This document shows positions 43,038 through 57,419 of a DNA stretch of 64,000 nucleotides, piece by piece; within the stretch, counting starts at the first letter, position 1; each line of letters begins with the position of its first letter. A program made the position numbers and the translations under genes. The stretch is from Streblospio benedicti. Lineage: Eukaryota; Annelida; Polychaeta; Spionida; Spionidae. The stretch lies in assembly GCA_019095985.1 (NCBI GenBank), contig CM032662.1, positions 5,535,732 through 5,599,731 on the forward strand, written 5' to 3'. The notes below the pieces were generated by a model. It was not told where the DNA came from. It worked only from the letters and a program-made list of their open reading frames with translations, and ran no database searches.

Positions 43038-44289
43038 AATTTATAAAAAATGTATCTGACACAAACTGAACAGTCAAGTTAGATCTACTGTACTACAGTC
43101 TGTAGTATTGTTTGTTATTCATCCTGTGATGTCACACAACCACCTGCCAGAGCACCTGCTAACTCAACAGGAAGTGGCATTTTCAAAATATGCTGGTGAC
43201 TAAAATTATGAAAATAAATACCTTTTAAAAGTATTCTTGATACACCTATTGTTAATGTGATTGATGATAATTGTAGTATTAGGTATGGTTATAGATTTGC
43301 TACATTGGCTAAAGTGTTAGATGTGTATATATTTCTTAATCACTATGTCGCCCGATTCATTTGCCTATGCGATTTTAAAGTTAGACTAGAAATTTTAATT
43401 GCAGCAATGTTTTGTCCGAACCGACAAATAACATAACATCATTTCCATCATTTTTTCTTACAATATTACCGACCAAAAAACACAACTATGATTTTCTTCA
43501 TCTGCATAGTTTGACAGGCACAATTATATATCCATCCGTTTGGATAGAAATCTTTCGATATCAAACCCTTACCACAACAAAATGTTGTGATCAGTATGTA
43601 ACATCAATAAGATGAGGCAAATTTCAAATATTTAAACTTTGTCACATCCCTCTTCAACGATTTCCCACAACATAATCTTAGTACTAGATGGCGTTCTCAT
43701 GATTCAAACCTTTATAAGTTTTCGATTGAACCTAAGAAGGCCAGCGTTGTGTACTCAAAATTTGATGTCACCTTTGGCCTTGAAATTCTAAAAAGGTCAT
43801 TTAATGTAATGTCTCAAAGCAAGCTGGTTTCTCAAGGACAGCGTGTATGAAAGCCATGGTTTTGCCTGTACAATAATTACAAATTTTCATGCTCAATTTT
43901 GGAAGCGAATGTCGTGCTAGGTTGGTAAAAATTCGTTTGTCATGATGGATTAAAATATTAACACTATGATAATTATTTCCTTCTAAAATACATTGAAATG
44001 TCAATGACAAAGTTGTTGTTGTTGACACACCAGAATTTGAAACTAGAACAAAACTATTTTACATTTTAAGAATATGGCAGACAAATTCAAACTTTTTTTT
44101 TTTTGAATTAAGCTCCTACAACAGGCCACGGCACTTATGTTTTTATTTATAGTGAGCTGCATACAGGAGCCCACGGCATCAAAGGGTTAAATAATTGATT
44201 GATCACCCGAACAATCTGTTTGTCTTGACAAAACCAACAATTCTTAGAAAACATGATTTAAGTCAATTAAGCCATTTTGTTTTTGGGAA

Positions 44290-44700
44290 ATTTGGTTAAA
44301 ATTTACTTATCAACCCGGATTTTGGTCATCTTTTTTTCAATTTTTTCATTTCTTTTTGCTTCTTTTGTTGAAACCCTGGTTGAAAGTCACTTGAGGCCTA
44401 CTTAGTACAGTTGGCCATTTTGAATTGGGGAAAATGGTGAATTTCACCTATTATTGATCTGCTTTTGGTCATCTTTTTTTTTTTTAATGTTCTCATTTCT
44501 TTCACTGCTTTGGTTGAAAGTCATTTCACATTATATCAAGGCCTACTTAGTACAGTTGGCCATTTTGAATCAAGAAAATAAATGAATTTTAACTATTATT
44601 GAACTGAGTTTGGCCATCTTTTTCGTTTTGGCGTTCTCATTTCTTTTGCTGCTTTTTGCTTTCGTCACCTCACATTAAAACAAGGACCTACTTAGTGTTT
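44290..44700. repeat. ~143-bp tandem repeat, three units
   Basis: The markers tggtcatctttttt, ttctcatttcttt, caaggcctacttagtacagttgg and cattttgaat recur at spacing near 143 bp (44324, 44467, 44610). Inverted counterpart about 51470-51870. Confidence 0.65.
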
Positions 44701-45727
44701 TCTAATATTTTTTCATCATTTTGTGGCATTTCAGTTTTGTGTAGATATGTACTTAGAACACCGGACACTTTAGAATTTGAAAAAAGATTGAAATGCGCTG
44801 AGATTATCCAAAAGCATTTTCATTCACATATAATTTTCATTTCACTTTTGTTCTTGGCGCTATTCATCACAAATTAAGAGCTGCAAAAAAGCATTTTTAC
44901 CTTTAAAAATTTTGATTTACATCTTCTTTTTTGCGATCATTCAACAATCTTGTATTGTATGAATTAATTTACAATTTCAAATTCAAATATATGAAATGTG
45001 CCTGTAGTTCAATTTGCAACAATATTAGTCCATGTTTCATTAATTAAATGTCTGTTACTTTTTCTATGAATCACAACTATAAATTAAAAAGAAATTGAAA
45101 TAAATATCCACTGCTGTTCATGTCGTTAGATGGAAGCACTCTTTTCTCCACTGTTCCATAACAGTTAGTTTGGATAGCTATTGTAATCATTGGCTACAAG
45201 TGTTAAACTATTTATTTCCCACAGGTTCCCTGGGGAAATGATTGTTTTTGACTGGGTATGCACTGTGTGAGGGGTGCTCTTTTGACACACCTGTTAATGT
45301 CCAATTCTTATTGGCTCAGCCTACCTTGAGACCAATGTCAAACCCTAGTCTTTTTCATGATTTTTGTTAAAGCACCGCCCTCGGCTTGAAAGTACTCTGT
45401 AAACGGTCAAAAGTCACACATGATCAAGAGTGCTAATGAAGCCGTCTATTGGTTAAATCATGTCACACCCACCAGTCCTCCACTCTAAGTGGCCGAGATG
45501 GACTTCTTGCATAACAATTTTGAGGGTACTGAGCTGTCAATCACGTCGTATAGCCAATCAGAGCAGCGTAGTAAAAGCTTTCATTCATATATCAATGACA
45601 AAGGTGCATATGCGCGGAAATGTGCCTACGGTTGATTTTATTACTGCTCAAATAAATCGAGCATATAATCCTCATGACAAGTCAAAAATTTATTGTACTC
45701 ATGTGGGAGACATTTTTTTTTTTTATA

Positions 45728-45890
45728 CTTGCACTTGACTAATCTATTTACACGATACACTTGACTAATTTATTTACATGATACACTTGACTAATTTATT
45801 TACACAATACACTTGACTAATTTATTTACACGATACACTTGACTAATTTATTTACATGATACATTTGACTAATTTATTTACATGATACAT
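45728..45890. repeat. 26-bp minisatellite, six units
   Basis: The unit cacttgactaatttattt followed by acacgata repeats six times with few changes. The inverted counterpart has seven units. Confidence 0.85.
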
Positions 45891-46009
45891 TTGGGAGCAC
45901 AAATTCAAATCCCAATCAGTTACAACAAAAAAATAATAAAATAAAATTTACGACAAATAATTAAATATTAAATTTTCATTGAATATTTCAATCTTTTTGG
46001 ATTGGTTTA

Positions 46010-46838
46010 ATATGTATTTATTTAGCAATTATCCAACAGTGTATACACTATTCAAAGGATGTTTGCTTGTAACTTGGTGTTTGAGTGTGTTCAGGAGATC
46101 ATAGGTCCCATCATTTATATGAATTCAAAGCTTAATCAAAGCGTTTTGTATTTAATATGAATTGGTGGACAGCATTGAAGACTAATTTATTAGTTGAAAT
46201 ATCAGCAGTATTGCAGCCAAATAACAAACTTTTTATTGTGATGGGAATGGGAATAATATCTTGAATATCCGATATTAGTTTTTCCCTACTATCATCAAAA
46301 AGAGGACAGTGCAAGAAGAAATGCTCTGCATTTTCATTGTTAGCTCCGCAGTCACAGGCTGGACTGTCTATTACATGGAGACTTGCAAACAGATCACCGT
46401 GTAATTTACTACATCCAATTCTCATTCTGGCATGATGCACTGCCGGCCACCTTTCCCCATAGTAATATAGGACTCTTAGCTCGCTATGTACAATTTTAAA
46501 GCTAGCTTTAAAGCTCTCAACATCTTGGAGGGCCTTCTTGTCATTGCTAAGGTCATTCCAAAGCCCAATGGCTCTAGGGAAGAATGACCTCTTATAGCTT
46601 TCAAGCCTGCAATATGGAATGCGGACATTATTCTCATTTCTGAGAATATAATTTCTTTCAACATTCAGTTGGTCCAAAATATCAATGAGATACTGAGGTG
46701 CTTTTTCGCGAATAAATCTTAAAAACATAACAAGAGTTGCTTGTTTTATATGGTCAGAAATGGTGTTTCCTCCATACTCACTCATTACATTATTGATATT
46801 GGATCTGGCAGTTGCACCAGATATGAGTTGCATAGCAT
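46010..46838 (-). mobile_element. CR1/jockey-like LINE 3' part, cut by the assembly gap
   Basis: The minus frame is open for 233 codons from the gap to 46132. It includes YKRSFFPRAIGLWNDLSND, HARMRIGCSKLHGDLF and CDCGANNENAEHFFLHCPLF, the SFFPR-x-W motif and the CCHC-type tail of non-LTR retrotransposons. A 3' UTR of about 120 bp follows. Confidence 0.8.
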
Positions 46839-46938
46839 NNNNNNNNNNNNNNNNNNNNNNNNNNNNNNNNNNNNNNNNNNNNNNNNNNNNNNNNNNNNNN
46901 NNNNNNNNNNNNNNNNNNNNNNNNNNNNNNNNNNNNNN
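46839..46938. other. Assembly gap, 100 N
   Basis: Exactly 100 undetermined bases, the conventional size for a gap of unknown length. It separates two inverted, overlapping segments. Confidence 1.
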
Positions 46939-48480
46939 AAATGGGTTTACTCATTTCTGAATCCTACCACAGTTATCCATAATCTGTTTTTCAACCTGTA
47001 TATAGGTGTGCAACATGAATCTTCAACAATTATGATACCTTTGTTATTTTTATGTTTATTTTTATTACGGGAATTTTCCTTATAAAGAATACTGCATACC
47101 GTGTTGCCGTGACGTACATAGAAGACATGCAAGCGGGTCTCGTGTACTGAATGTTGGATATGTAAAGCAAAAATGCAATATAATATACCAAAATATATGT
47201 GAGCAGCCAGTAGCTCTAGATGTCAGAAAAAATTCGTCCCATTTTCAAAAAATTTGGTGGGAAATCCCAAAAAAAATCCACTTGCAAGAGGGGTTGGTGT
47301 CCCCCCGCTCGCACTCACCCCCGCGGCACCTAACGGCACAGCATACTCGGCTTCACCAAGTACATTGACACATCCTATACCATTTCACGTTTTGCCAGCC
47401 AATTTGTGCTTTGTTCCGACATTGTTAACACGGTCATAATTTGACAAGAAGCGCAATATGAAAAAAAGCTAATAATCAGTAGTATATGCCCGAATTGCAT
47501 CATCCAATATAAGTATCAGAATGAGAATTGAATGTATGTCACGCTGATGTGGTTTATTTCTATTTAGCTTTAAAATTAAGTCAGTTTTGGCCCCAAATAC
47601 GGCTGAAATAGACAGATTTTCATCATATGTGCCATGAAGCCAGTTTTACTTTGTAGTGGATATGCGCGAATTACAGAGTGCGCATAATTCATGAGCTGCG
47701 AGTTCAAAAGGTCAAATCCTACGTCACGTCGGGCAATTTCCATATGTAATTACTATATTTATAAACTAGACGCTACGTTCACCGAACATATATTTCCCAC
47801 AGGATTTGTGACTGGCACATTCTGGCACATTAAATTTTTATTGGGTTGAAGTACATGAGCCCCTGATATCGCTGAATAGACAGCTGTATTTTCTTTGAAT
47901 AAAAGGCTTTGAGAACTGATATTTTTGCCAGCTTTGGCCAAATGATTGCTGGGTGGTCATCCTACTTTTCACATAAAAATGTTCAAGCAAAGAAAAAAGA
48001 CACACTTAAATGTTCTAATATCTAAACAAAATTGCATGACAAGAAAAAAAGAATGACTAACAATCAGAACAGGGCACATTTGTAATGTGGAAATCTGGGA
48101 TTATTACCCTCATATGAAACATCTAAATTTATGTTGCATGCCGGAACACCAATAAAGCGTCTGGGAACGAAAACAGCAAATGACAATGATGACAAAGTAA
48201 TGTTTCATATGAAACGATTCACATTTCCAATCGTACTCAGCGAAGATGAAAGATGTGTGAAGTTTGGAGTAGTTTATGTAACAAAATATTTTGAGCACCA
48301 ATATAGCATGATATATGGATGGTTCATGTTGCCTTTCTTGAGTAACTTTGTAGTAGTACATTGCTACGATTAGTATAGGTTGTGATACTACGCAGTTTAA
48401 AATCAGATGCTGCCCTGTCAAAACCGGCGATTGCTTACGATGTTAGTTTTGCACTGATTCTGTTATACAATATGGCCCAA
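46939..48480. other. Unshared sequence right of the gap
   Basis: AT-rich DNA with no gene, TIR or repeat that I recognise. It has no counterpart left of the gap. It would lie beyond 46838 in the first copy if the two contigs overlap. Confidence 0.5.
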
Positions 48481-48489
48481 ACTCAACCC

Positions 48490-49600
48490 AAAGTTAACTT
48501 TTAAGGGTAAGAATGTGGAAGAAGTCACATCTCACACATATCTTGCTCTGCGCTTCGCTAACAATCTCAGATGGAAAGCTCATATCGAAGATATTGCTCT
48601 TAAAGCGAGACGAAAACTTAGCCCAATGATACCGCTTAAAATGAGGATGGATCGGTACACACTGGATGTGATGTACAGGAGCTTTGTTTTACCAACAATG
48701 ATGTATGCCTGTATCGTACGGGGAGGTTCTTATGACAGTGATATGCAAAGATTAGAAAACATCCACATTGATGCTATGCGACTCATAACTGGTGCAACTG
48801 CCAGATCCAATATCAATAATGTAATGAGTGAGTATGGAGGAAACACCATTTCTGACCATATAAAACAAGCAACTCCTGTTATGTTTTTTTAAGATTTATT
48901 CGCGAAAAGCACCTCAGTATCTCATTGATATTTTGGACCAACTGAATGTTGAAAGAAATTATATTCTCAGAAATGAGAATAATGTCCGCATTCCATATTC
49001 CATATTGCAGGCTTGAAAGCTAGAAGAGGTCATTCTTCCCTCGAGCCATTGAGCTTTGGAATGACCTTAGCAATGACAAGAAAGCCCTCCAAGATGTTGA
49101 GAGCTTTAAAGCTAGCTTTAAAATTGTACATAGCGAGCTAAGAGTCCTATAATACTATGGGGAAAGGTGGCCAGAATGAGAATTGGATGTAGTAAATTAC
49201 ACGGTGATCTGTTTGCAAAGTCTCCATGTAATAGACAGTCCAGCCTGTGACTGCGAAGCTAACAATGAAAATGCAGAGCATTTCTTCTTGCACTGTCCTC
49301 TTTTTGATGATAGTAGGGAAAAACTAATATCGGATATTCAAGATATTATTCCCATTCCCATCACAATAAAAAGTTTGTTATTTGGCTGCAATACTGCTGA
49401 TATTTCAACTAATAAATTAGTCTTCAATGCTGTCCACCAATTCATATTAAATACAAAACGCTTTGATTAAGCTTTGAATTCATATAAATGATGGGACCTA
49501 TGATCTGAACACACTCAAACACCAAGTTACAAGCAAACATCCTTTGAATAGTGTATACACTGTTGGATAATTGCTAAATAAATACATATTAAACCAATAT
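48490..49600 (+). mobile_element. CR1/jockey-like LINE, 5'-truncated (copy 2)
   Basis: The reading starts in the reverse-transcriptase thumb (VEEVTSHTYLALRFANNLRW, then KAHIEDIALKARRKLS, RLENIHIDAMRLITGATARS) and continues into the same SFFPR and CCHC tail as 46010-46838. The frame is interrupted by small indels around 48890-49180. The 5' end at about 48490 joins unique sequence. Confidence 0.8.
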
Positions 49601-50217
49601 GGCCCCACCCATGAAACTCGCATGGTTCCGACATTTTGATGGAAATTTCTGTCATAATGTAGCATATTATGAGTTGGAAGTGTGAAAATAAGAATCTGCT
49701 TCGCATTCCATGTCTCCCACATGATAACAGATAATATTGTCTGATTTCTGTTATTTATGAATTATTTATTATGAATTTGTGTGGGTAAATTAACAAAATC
49801 TTGTGCTGTTAGGTTGGAAGTTTATATTAAATAGAAAAGTCTGAGAAAAAAAATCTCTACTTATAACTACACTCTCTAGGAGAGGTCGACCCTTTTTGTT
49901 TAGATTTATTTGTGTGAATAATACTTTGTCTGATTGTATTTTATAATTTATTTTGATATTTTGATGGATGTGATGTATATTGTTATATTCAATGAAAGTT
50001 TAATATTTAATTATATTGCCTGTAAGATGCTTTTTCCAACTGACTGGGAGGGAGATTGATCACTACATGAGAACGTTACGATATAATTTATTTAATAATA
50101 AAAATGAAACAGACACTCAAAAAAAAAAAAAAAATTGGTAATATTTGTAAATTTTATTTTATTATTTTTTTTGTTGTAACTGTTGTTATTTGAATTTGTG
50201 CTCCGAGTCCAGTGCAA

Positions 50218-50405
50218 GTATCATGTAAATAAATTAGTCAAATGTATCATGTAAATAAATTAGTCAAGTGTATCGTGTAAATAAATTAGTCAAGTGTATT
50301 GTGTAAATAAATTAGTCAAGTGTATCATGTAAATAAATTAGTCAAGTGTATCGTGTAAATAGATTAGTCAAGTGTATCGTGTAAATAGATTAGTCAAGTG
50401 CAAGT
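50218..50405. repeat. 26-bp minisatellite, seven units (inverted copy)
   Basis: The unit tatcatgtaaataaattagtcaagtg is the reverse complement of the 45728 array, with one more unit. Confidence 0.85.
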
Positions 50406-51469
50406 ATAAAAAAAAAAAATGTCTCCCACATGAGTACAATAAATTTTTGACTTGTCATGAGGATTATATGCTCGATTTATTTGAGCAGTAATAAAATCAA
50501 CCGTTTAATGCAACATGAGTCAGGCAGCAACATTTCATTAGCATCTGACGTGAGATATGCACCTTTGTCATTGATATATGAATGAAAGCTTTTACTACGC
50601 TGCTCTGATTGGCTATACGACGTGATTGACAGCTCAGTACCCTCAAAATTGTTATGCAAGAAGTCCATCTCGGCCACTTAGAGTGGAGGACTGGTGGATG
50701 TGACATAATTTAACCAATAGACGGACGGCTTCATTAGCACTCTCGATCATGCGACTTTGACCGTTTACAGAGTACTTTCAAGCCGAGGGCGGTGCTTAAC
50801 AAAAAATCATGAAAAAAGACTAGGGTTTGACATTGGTCTCAAGGTAGGGCTGAGCCAATAAGAATTGGACATTAAGAAGTGTGTCCAAAGAGCACCCTCA
50901 CACCAGTCAAAAACACAGTGCATACCCAGTCAAAAACAATCATTTCCCCCAGGGAACCTGTGGGAAATAAATATATTAACACTTGTAGCCAATGATTACA
51001 ATAGCCATCCAAACTAACTGTTATGGAACAGTGGAGAAAGAGTGCTTCCATCTAACGACATGAACAGCAGTGGATATTTATTTCAATTTCTTTTAATTTA
51101 TAGTTGTGATTCATAGAAAAAGTAACAGACATTTAATTAATGAAACATGGACTAATATTGTTGCAAATTGAACTACAGGCACATTTCATATATTTGAATT
51201 TGAAATTGTAAATTAATTCATACAATACAAGATTGTTGAATGATCGCAAAAAGAAGATGTAAATCAAAATTTTTAAAGGTAAAATGCTTCTTTTGCAGCT
51301 CTTAATTTGTGATGAATAGCGTCAAGAACAAAGTGAAATAAAAATTATATGTGAATGAAAATGCTTTTGGATAATCTCAGCGCATTTCAATCTTTTTTCA
51401 AATTCTAAGTGTCCGGGTGTTCTAAGTACATATCTACACAAACTGAAATGCCACAAAATGAAAAAAAAA

Positions 51470-51870
51470 TATTAGAAAACACTAAGTAGGTCCTTGTTTT
51501 AATGTGAGGTGACGTAAAGCAAAAGCAGCAAAAGAAATGAGAACGTCAAAACGAAAAGATGGCCAAACTCAGTTCAATAATAGTTAAAATTCATTTATTT
51601 TCTTGATTCAAAATGGCCAACTGTACTAAGTAGGCTTTGATATAATGTGAAATGACTTTCAACCAAAGCAGTGAAAGAAATGAGAACATTAAAAAAAAAG
51701 ATGACCAAAAGCAGATCAATAATAGGTGAAATTCACCATTTTCCCCAATTCAAAATGGCCAACTGTACTAAGTAGGCCTCAAGTGACTTTCAACAAAAGA
51801 AGCAAAAGAAATGAAAAAATTGAAAAAAAGACGACCAAAATCCGTTGGATAAGCAAATTTAACCAAATTT
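51470..51870. repeat. ~143-bp tandem repeat (inverted copy)
   Basis: Three units mirrored from 44290-44700, with the same ccaactgtactaagtaggc markers. Confidence 0.6.
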
Positions 51871-54149
51871 CCCAAAACAAAATGGCTAATTGACTGTATT
51901 TCATGTTTTCTAAGAATTGTTGGTGTGGTGTGCCAAGACAAACAGATTGTTCGGTGATCAATCAATTATTTAACCCTTTGGATGCCGTGGGATCCTGTAG
52001 GAGCCCACTCTAAATACCCACTTAAGTGCCGTGGGCTCTTGTAGGAGCCTTAATTCAGAAAAAAAAAGTTTGAATTTGTCTGCCATATCCTTAAATGTAA
52101 ATACTTGTGGTTCTAGTCTCAAATTCTGGTGTGTCAACAACAACAACTTTGCCTTGACATTTCAATGTATTTCTAGAAGGAAATAAGCAGCATAGTGTTA
52201 ATATTTTAATTCTTTTCATGACAACGAATATTTACCAACCTAGCACGCATTATCTGCTTCAAAATTGAGCCCTAAAATACTCTTATTTGTGTAGGCAAAA
52301 CCATGGCTTGTCATACATCGCTGGAATCCTTGAGAAACCAGCTTTGCTTTGAGACCTAACATAAAATGTGAAACTAGACTCCAAGGTCATATCACGACAT
52401 CAAATTTTGAGTGCATCAACGCGTATTCTTATGTTCAATCGCCGACAAAACTATATAAAGGATGCGAAGCCTTCATCATTGAGAACTCTACTCCAAAGCT
52501 AAGATGATGCAGTGCACTGCGCAAGGCTGATTTCCCGGAAATCGGTCGAAATCGGTAAGATCGGCCATGATGTGACAAAGTTTAAATATTTGAAGAAGAA
52601 TTATCATATTATTCATTATCCATGCCTCATCTCATTGTATCTTGCATACTGGATCACAAATAAGGCTTTTGGCAAACTACCCAATAAATGTGGACGTCGG
52701 ATATCGAGTATTTCTATCCAAACGGATGATGTGTTTGTCGGGTGATCGAGTGATGCCTGTCAAACTCCACGACGATGAAGAAATCGAAGTTTGAATACGT
52801 TTTTGGTCCGTAATATTGTAAGTAAAAATATATTTTTATGAAATATGGATCGTTTATGTTATTTGTCGTGTGTATCCTGGATAAAACATTGCTGCAATTA
52901 AAATTTCTACTGTTATTACCACATTTAAAATCGCCCTCGGAAGCTGTCAAATGAATCGGCGATTACTGGAAATTGTCAAAATTTAAGTTGATACTGTATG
53001 TATCTTTATTTATATTGGTGAAAATAAGAAACTAGACCGTCTCCCGAATGTGTACTGTATTAAATGTGAAAATGTTGTGATGAAAAATGTAAGAGCTACA
53101 AAGAATCGTATTTCAACTATGACAATTGAGAACCCCCACTATGAATAACGTGTCACGCAAAATGCGTGTCTGGCACTCAGGGGGTATCATAGTGAATTTA
53201 CGTCCGGCTTCGAGAAGGATTAATCAATTGATCGACTAAACAGTCAGTCAGTAGGTAAGTCGGTGGGGCTGGCAGGATTTTAATAACTTATAGTTAATGA
53301 ATGTCTTCATATAAAGTAAACAAAAATCTATTCAATTCTTCTCAGGCAAATTGAAAAATACACTATGCAGCAAACTAGCATTGACTAATGAGAAGAGGCC
53401 TCTTTGATAGGGTATTAAGTATCTGGCGAAGAAAGCCCTGAAAACTAAGAAGCAAAATTGACCGTGGCCAAGCTGGGGCTGCAAAATTTAGTATATTAGA
53501 ACACCATTTCAACAAATTAAAAGAAACAATCACAGATCTGAAACTTAGTTCTCACCAGCTGTGGAATTGTGATGTAACAGGGTTCAGTGGAGATTTAGGT
53601 TGTAAGAAAAAGAAGGTACTTTGTGCATTCCTGCAACCCATTTGTTACAAAATTAAAGTGGTCTTGAAGGAGCACATTACCTATCCATGATGATTCATGA
53701 CTCATGTCATTATTTCAAATAGTTTTGAAGATATGCTCGAGTCATATTTTCAGATCCAAAAAGCACACGTTTTGCAACCAACTTTGTCCAGATTTTGAAA
53801 ACTGGAATAGCATTGAGTGAATGGGGACAACATTAGTTTTTAGTCTACATAATAAACCAAAAAATCCATCAAAATTGTTCGAAGTTCAAGTGACAGAAAA
53901 ACATCTTACCTCTGACCATTTTGAACCGATGGTGGAAATAAAGTGGATAATTAACGTAGAAAAGACTAGCAAAATGCCCTGCACAAATCCACGTAGAGGG
54001 GAACTAGAAATACCCCATTTCCACCACGAATTGATGTGTAAAAGTGTCGCTGGCTCCACCTTTTTCCCACAAAATATCCACGACCACGTGATTGACAGAG
54101 CTTGCCACGTAGCAGCCTCGCTTTGAGAGTGCCACGTAGTGGCTCGCAA

Positions 54150-54330
54150 ACTAGTCTCGCGCAACACAGACCAACGTACAGCTCGCTGAAGCTCGCTGTA
54201 CATTGGTCTGTGTTGCGCGAGACTACTTGCCAAGTGGCTTGTCGTAAAAATCTAGTCTCGATCAACCAAACTCTGTAATGGCGGCGCTCATTTCATATGC
54301 AATGCAGAGTCTGGTTGAACAAGGCTAGTA
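54150..54330. repeat. Paired hairpins (inverted copy)
   Basis: Mirror of 40985-41165. Arms agtctcgcgcaacacagacc and ggtctgtgttgcgcgagact are better matched here than in the first copy. Confidence 0.65.
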
Positions 54331-55162
54331 AAAATCTCAATTTAAAAATTCGATATGTCGAGACGTTTTGATTTGAATATTTCAACATTTTTTTGATCCG
54401 TGTATTAATTAGACAGTCAAGCAATAATCATTTTTTTGGCACATGGGCAGCAGATATCATATCCAACATAATTTTCTGGTTGATTCCACTTAACCATTGT
54501 CTATGGCTATATTTGTCCAGTCATTAGTGTTCCTCCTCGGGGGTGAGGGATGGGGGGAGGGCATATCCCAAAAAACAATACGTACGTAGATCTGTTGAAC
54601 TGTGATATACCCATGGTTGGATTTTCTTATAATGGTAGCATTTCTCATTATACATGGATTTCATTATCCTTATAATGCCAGGCTATATCCTGTTTTAGAA
54701 TAGATCGTTTGATGTGCCACCGGGAGTATGAAATCAATGCCTAAAATAGAGTGCCACCACTGGCAATATCAGACCCAAAAATATAATGAAGCTCTGCACT
54801 AGTACCTAAAAATAGAATGCCATAAGCGACATATGTTGTGTTTTTTTGATAATGCTCAGTCATGAGCAGTCATTGTGTTACAACAGCAAAGAGTGAATTG
54901 AACAAAAAATACTACCTGATAATATGATATCATTTGTCAACATTTGCATGAAACTGTCAAATATATGACCCAAAAATATAAAGAATTTTGAAAAAATATG
55001 ATCCAAAAATATAATGTATAGGGAAATTATGACCACAAAATATAATGGATGGGGAAATTATGACCCAAAAGTACAATCGAAGGTACCCCTATCCGATGGC
55101 ACATCCGTACCCACCCAACCTATTGAAAGCCCCCCCCCCCCCCCACACACACACATACACAC

Positions 55163-57254
55163 CAGAGCCCTGCTATGGGTCGGTCCGGTTCGGCCTACCC
55201 ATGTCTGCGGTGCGGGTACCCAAATGCAAAAGTCTACGGGTACGGGTTGGGTATGGGTAGCATTTTTCAAAAAGTGTACGGTTACGGTTCGGTTACGGGT
55301 ACCATTCCATCGGGTATGGTTTGGTCACGGTTCCTAGGATTTATGGGCCCTACCCATGTTGAACTGTGATATAGCCATGGTTGGATTTTCTTATAATGGT
55401 AGCATTTCTCATTATACATGGATTTCATTATCCTTAATGCCAGGCTATATCCTGTTTTAGAATAGAACTTCATTAAACTGCTAATGCCACTATTGTTAAT
55501 TGTGTCACAATTGTCTGGTCATTTTTGTCATTTTACTAGGTAGATAGTTATTTCGTTCTGCTTGATTGGATTGCCAATGCTCAACAACAATCCACGCTCA
55601 TAGAAATACTTCAAGGCTGAATCATGTTTGCTTCAGAAAAATGATATCAACATAGGGTAATTGTGTTATCTTAAAGAATTTAAATAACTATAGGTTATCT
55701 TTTGAATACTTTTGACAGAAACTCTTTTAGCTTACCAAATTGTGTAATACATAATATTAAAATTTACAATTTCATCAGGCATGTTTTGTCCCGGGGTTTT
55801 GTCAAATACTAATACTAATTGAATTTAAGCACAAGTACATGTAAGGTAAAGATGAATAAAAGGGATTCAACATACGGCATTATTGCAATAGTTAATTAAT
55901 ATTCAATATACAAATTCCAAATAATTCGCCTTGATGTTAACAACATATGAAAATACCTATATTTGCAATAACTTGATTGAGTTATAAGACTCAAATCATT
56001 TTGAATAAGATGCATATTGGACTTTGTAAAGCATTGATACATAATAAGACAATATCAGGTTAGCCTTAAGGGAACGATCATAAATAATCGATACCAGGGG
56101 TCGTCCATATTTTTGGGGCGCGAAGAAAAAGTTAATCGCCCCCCCCCATCAACATTTTAAAAAGTTGGGTGATCCCCCCCCACCCTCCGCTAAAGAAAAA
56201 GTCCTCTATATAGTTATTGCATTGCTAAATGAAAATATTTGAAAAAAATATACTGTAGTGTGATATAAAAAAGTTCAACGCCCCCAAAGGGAATCAGACA
56301 AGTTGGACGACCCCCCACCTTTTTGTACGACCCCCCCCCCCGGAATCATTATTTATGATTGTTCCCTAAATGTTACTGATCACTGTGTACATGTATTTGC
56401 ATGAGTTACAGATTCATGCTTCAAACACTTTGTAAAGTAAGCCTTGCTGATAAAGCACCTTTTGTTCAAATAAACACTAACTTTTAGGTCAGTCATTTAC
56501 AGTGATAGGTTAGTGATATGGTTATTGGGTTGAATGAAAGTAAATAGCAAATTTTGACAACAGAGAAGATGCTGTTTCACTATCAGCTGTTTTGCCTTTG
56601 AAGTCATTGTGTGCAGATAAGTTTTATATCTTGTTCAATTAGGGAGGATGCATCCCAGAATTTAACTTACTATTTTGGTGCAAGAATTTCGTACAAATAT
56701 GACAAAGCCAAAATTTAGTTCAACATATCTCCTATGGTATTGGATAGCAGTGGTTAAATACGGAATATAGGTAAAATGGATATCCAAACTATTAAGCAAA
56801 AACAAAAAGAAAAACAATTAAAATCAAATAGCAGTGCAAAGTCCAATGTTCGGCAATCATTTGGAATAGTTTTGTGATGGAAATAAAGATCTGGACTATG
56901 TTGCATGCAATCAATGCAACCATGTTCTGTGTTACAAAAAAGGCAAGACTGGTACGTCAACCATGAGCAAACATAAATGCTCAAAACCAAAAGATCAACC
57001 TGTACTGATTTAATTCTATTATTTTATGATTTACTTCTATCATGAGTAAAACACGGGTTGTTATGCAGGTATGGTCGGGTATGGTTTTTTCGAAACCACG
57101 GGTACAGTTTGAGTATGGGTTGAATGGTTGCGGGTACGGGTGGTTACATGGTAGTAGTATTTTAGAAAGTTACAGGGTACGGGTTGGGTACAGGTAGATG
57201 CATCACGGCACGGTTCGGTGCGGTTTTATAATTTCCTACCCGTGCAGGGCTCTG
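55163..57254 (+). mobile_element. hAT-family relic (inverted copy)
   Basis: CAGAGCCCTGC and GCAGGGCTCTG ends flanked by ATACACAC at 55155-55162 and 57255-57262, the reverse complement of the duplication at the first copy. This proves the two are one insertion event. A BED-finger remnant lies at 56885-57013 on the plus strand. Confidence 0.85.
56070..56366. mobile_element. Harbinger-like phrase MITE, complete, TAA target duplication
   Basis: TAA/GGGAACGATCATAAATAATC on the left and ATTATTTATGATTGTTCCC/TAA on the right, nested inside the hAT relic. The interior has C9-C13 runs and 'aaaagttgggtgatcc' phrases. Clearest of the family. Confidence 0.7.
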
Positions 57255-57419
57255 ATACACACATACACGCCAAATCCCTTGACATAATATTCCATTTGTT
57301 TGGAATTCCACCCCCAACAAGCTACAGAAAATATTTTCACATGAAAAGTTGATAACACTGATGCCCCAGTCCTTCACTCTAAGTAACAAAACGGTACTTC
57401 ATCATTCTAAACATTGCCT

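Noticed and set aside
48131-48373. 80-codon open frame right of the gap
   Set aside because: No splice context, composition bias or recognisable motif; likely chance.
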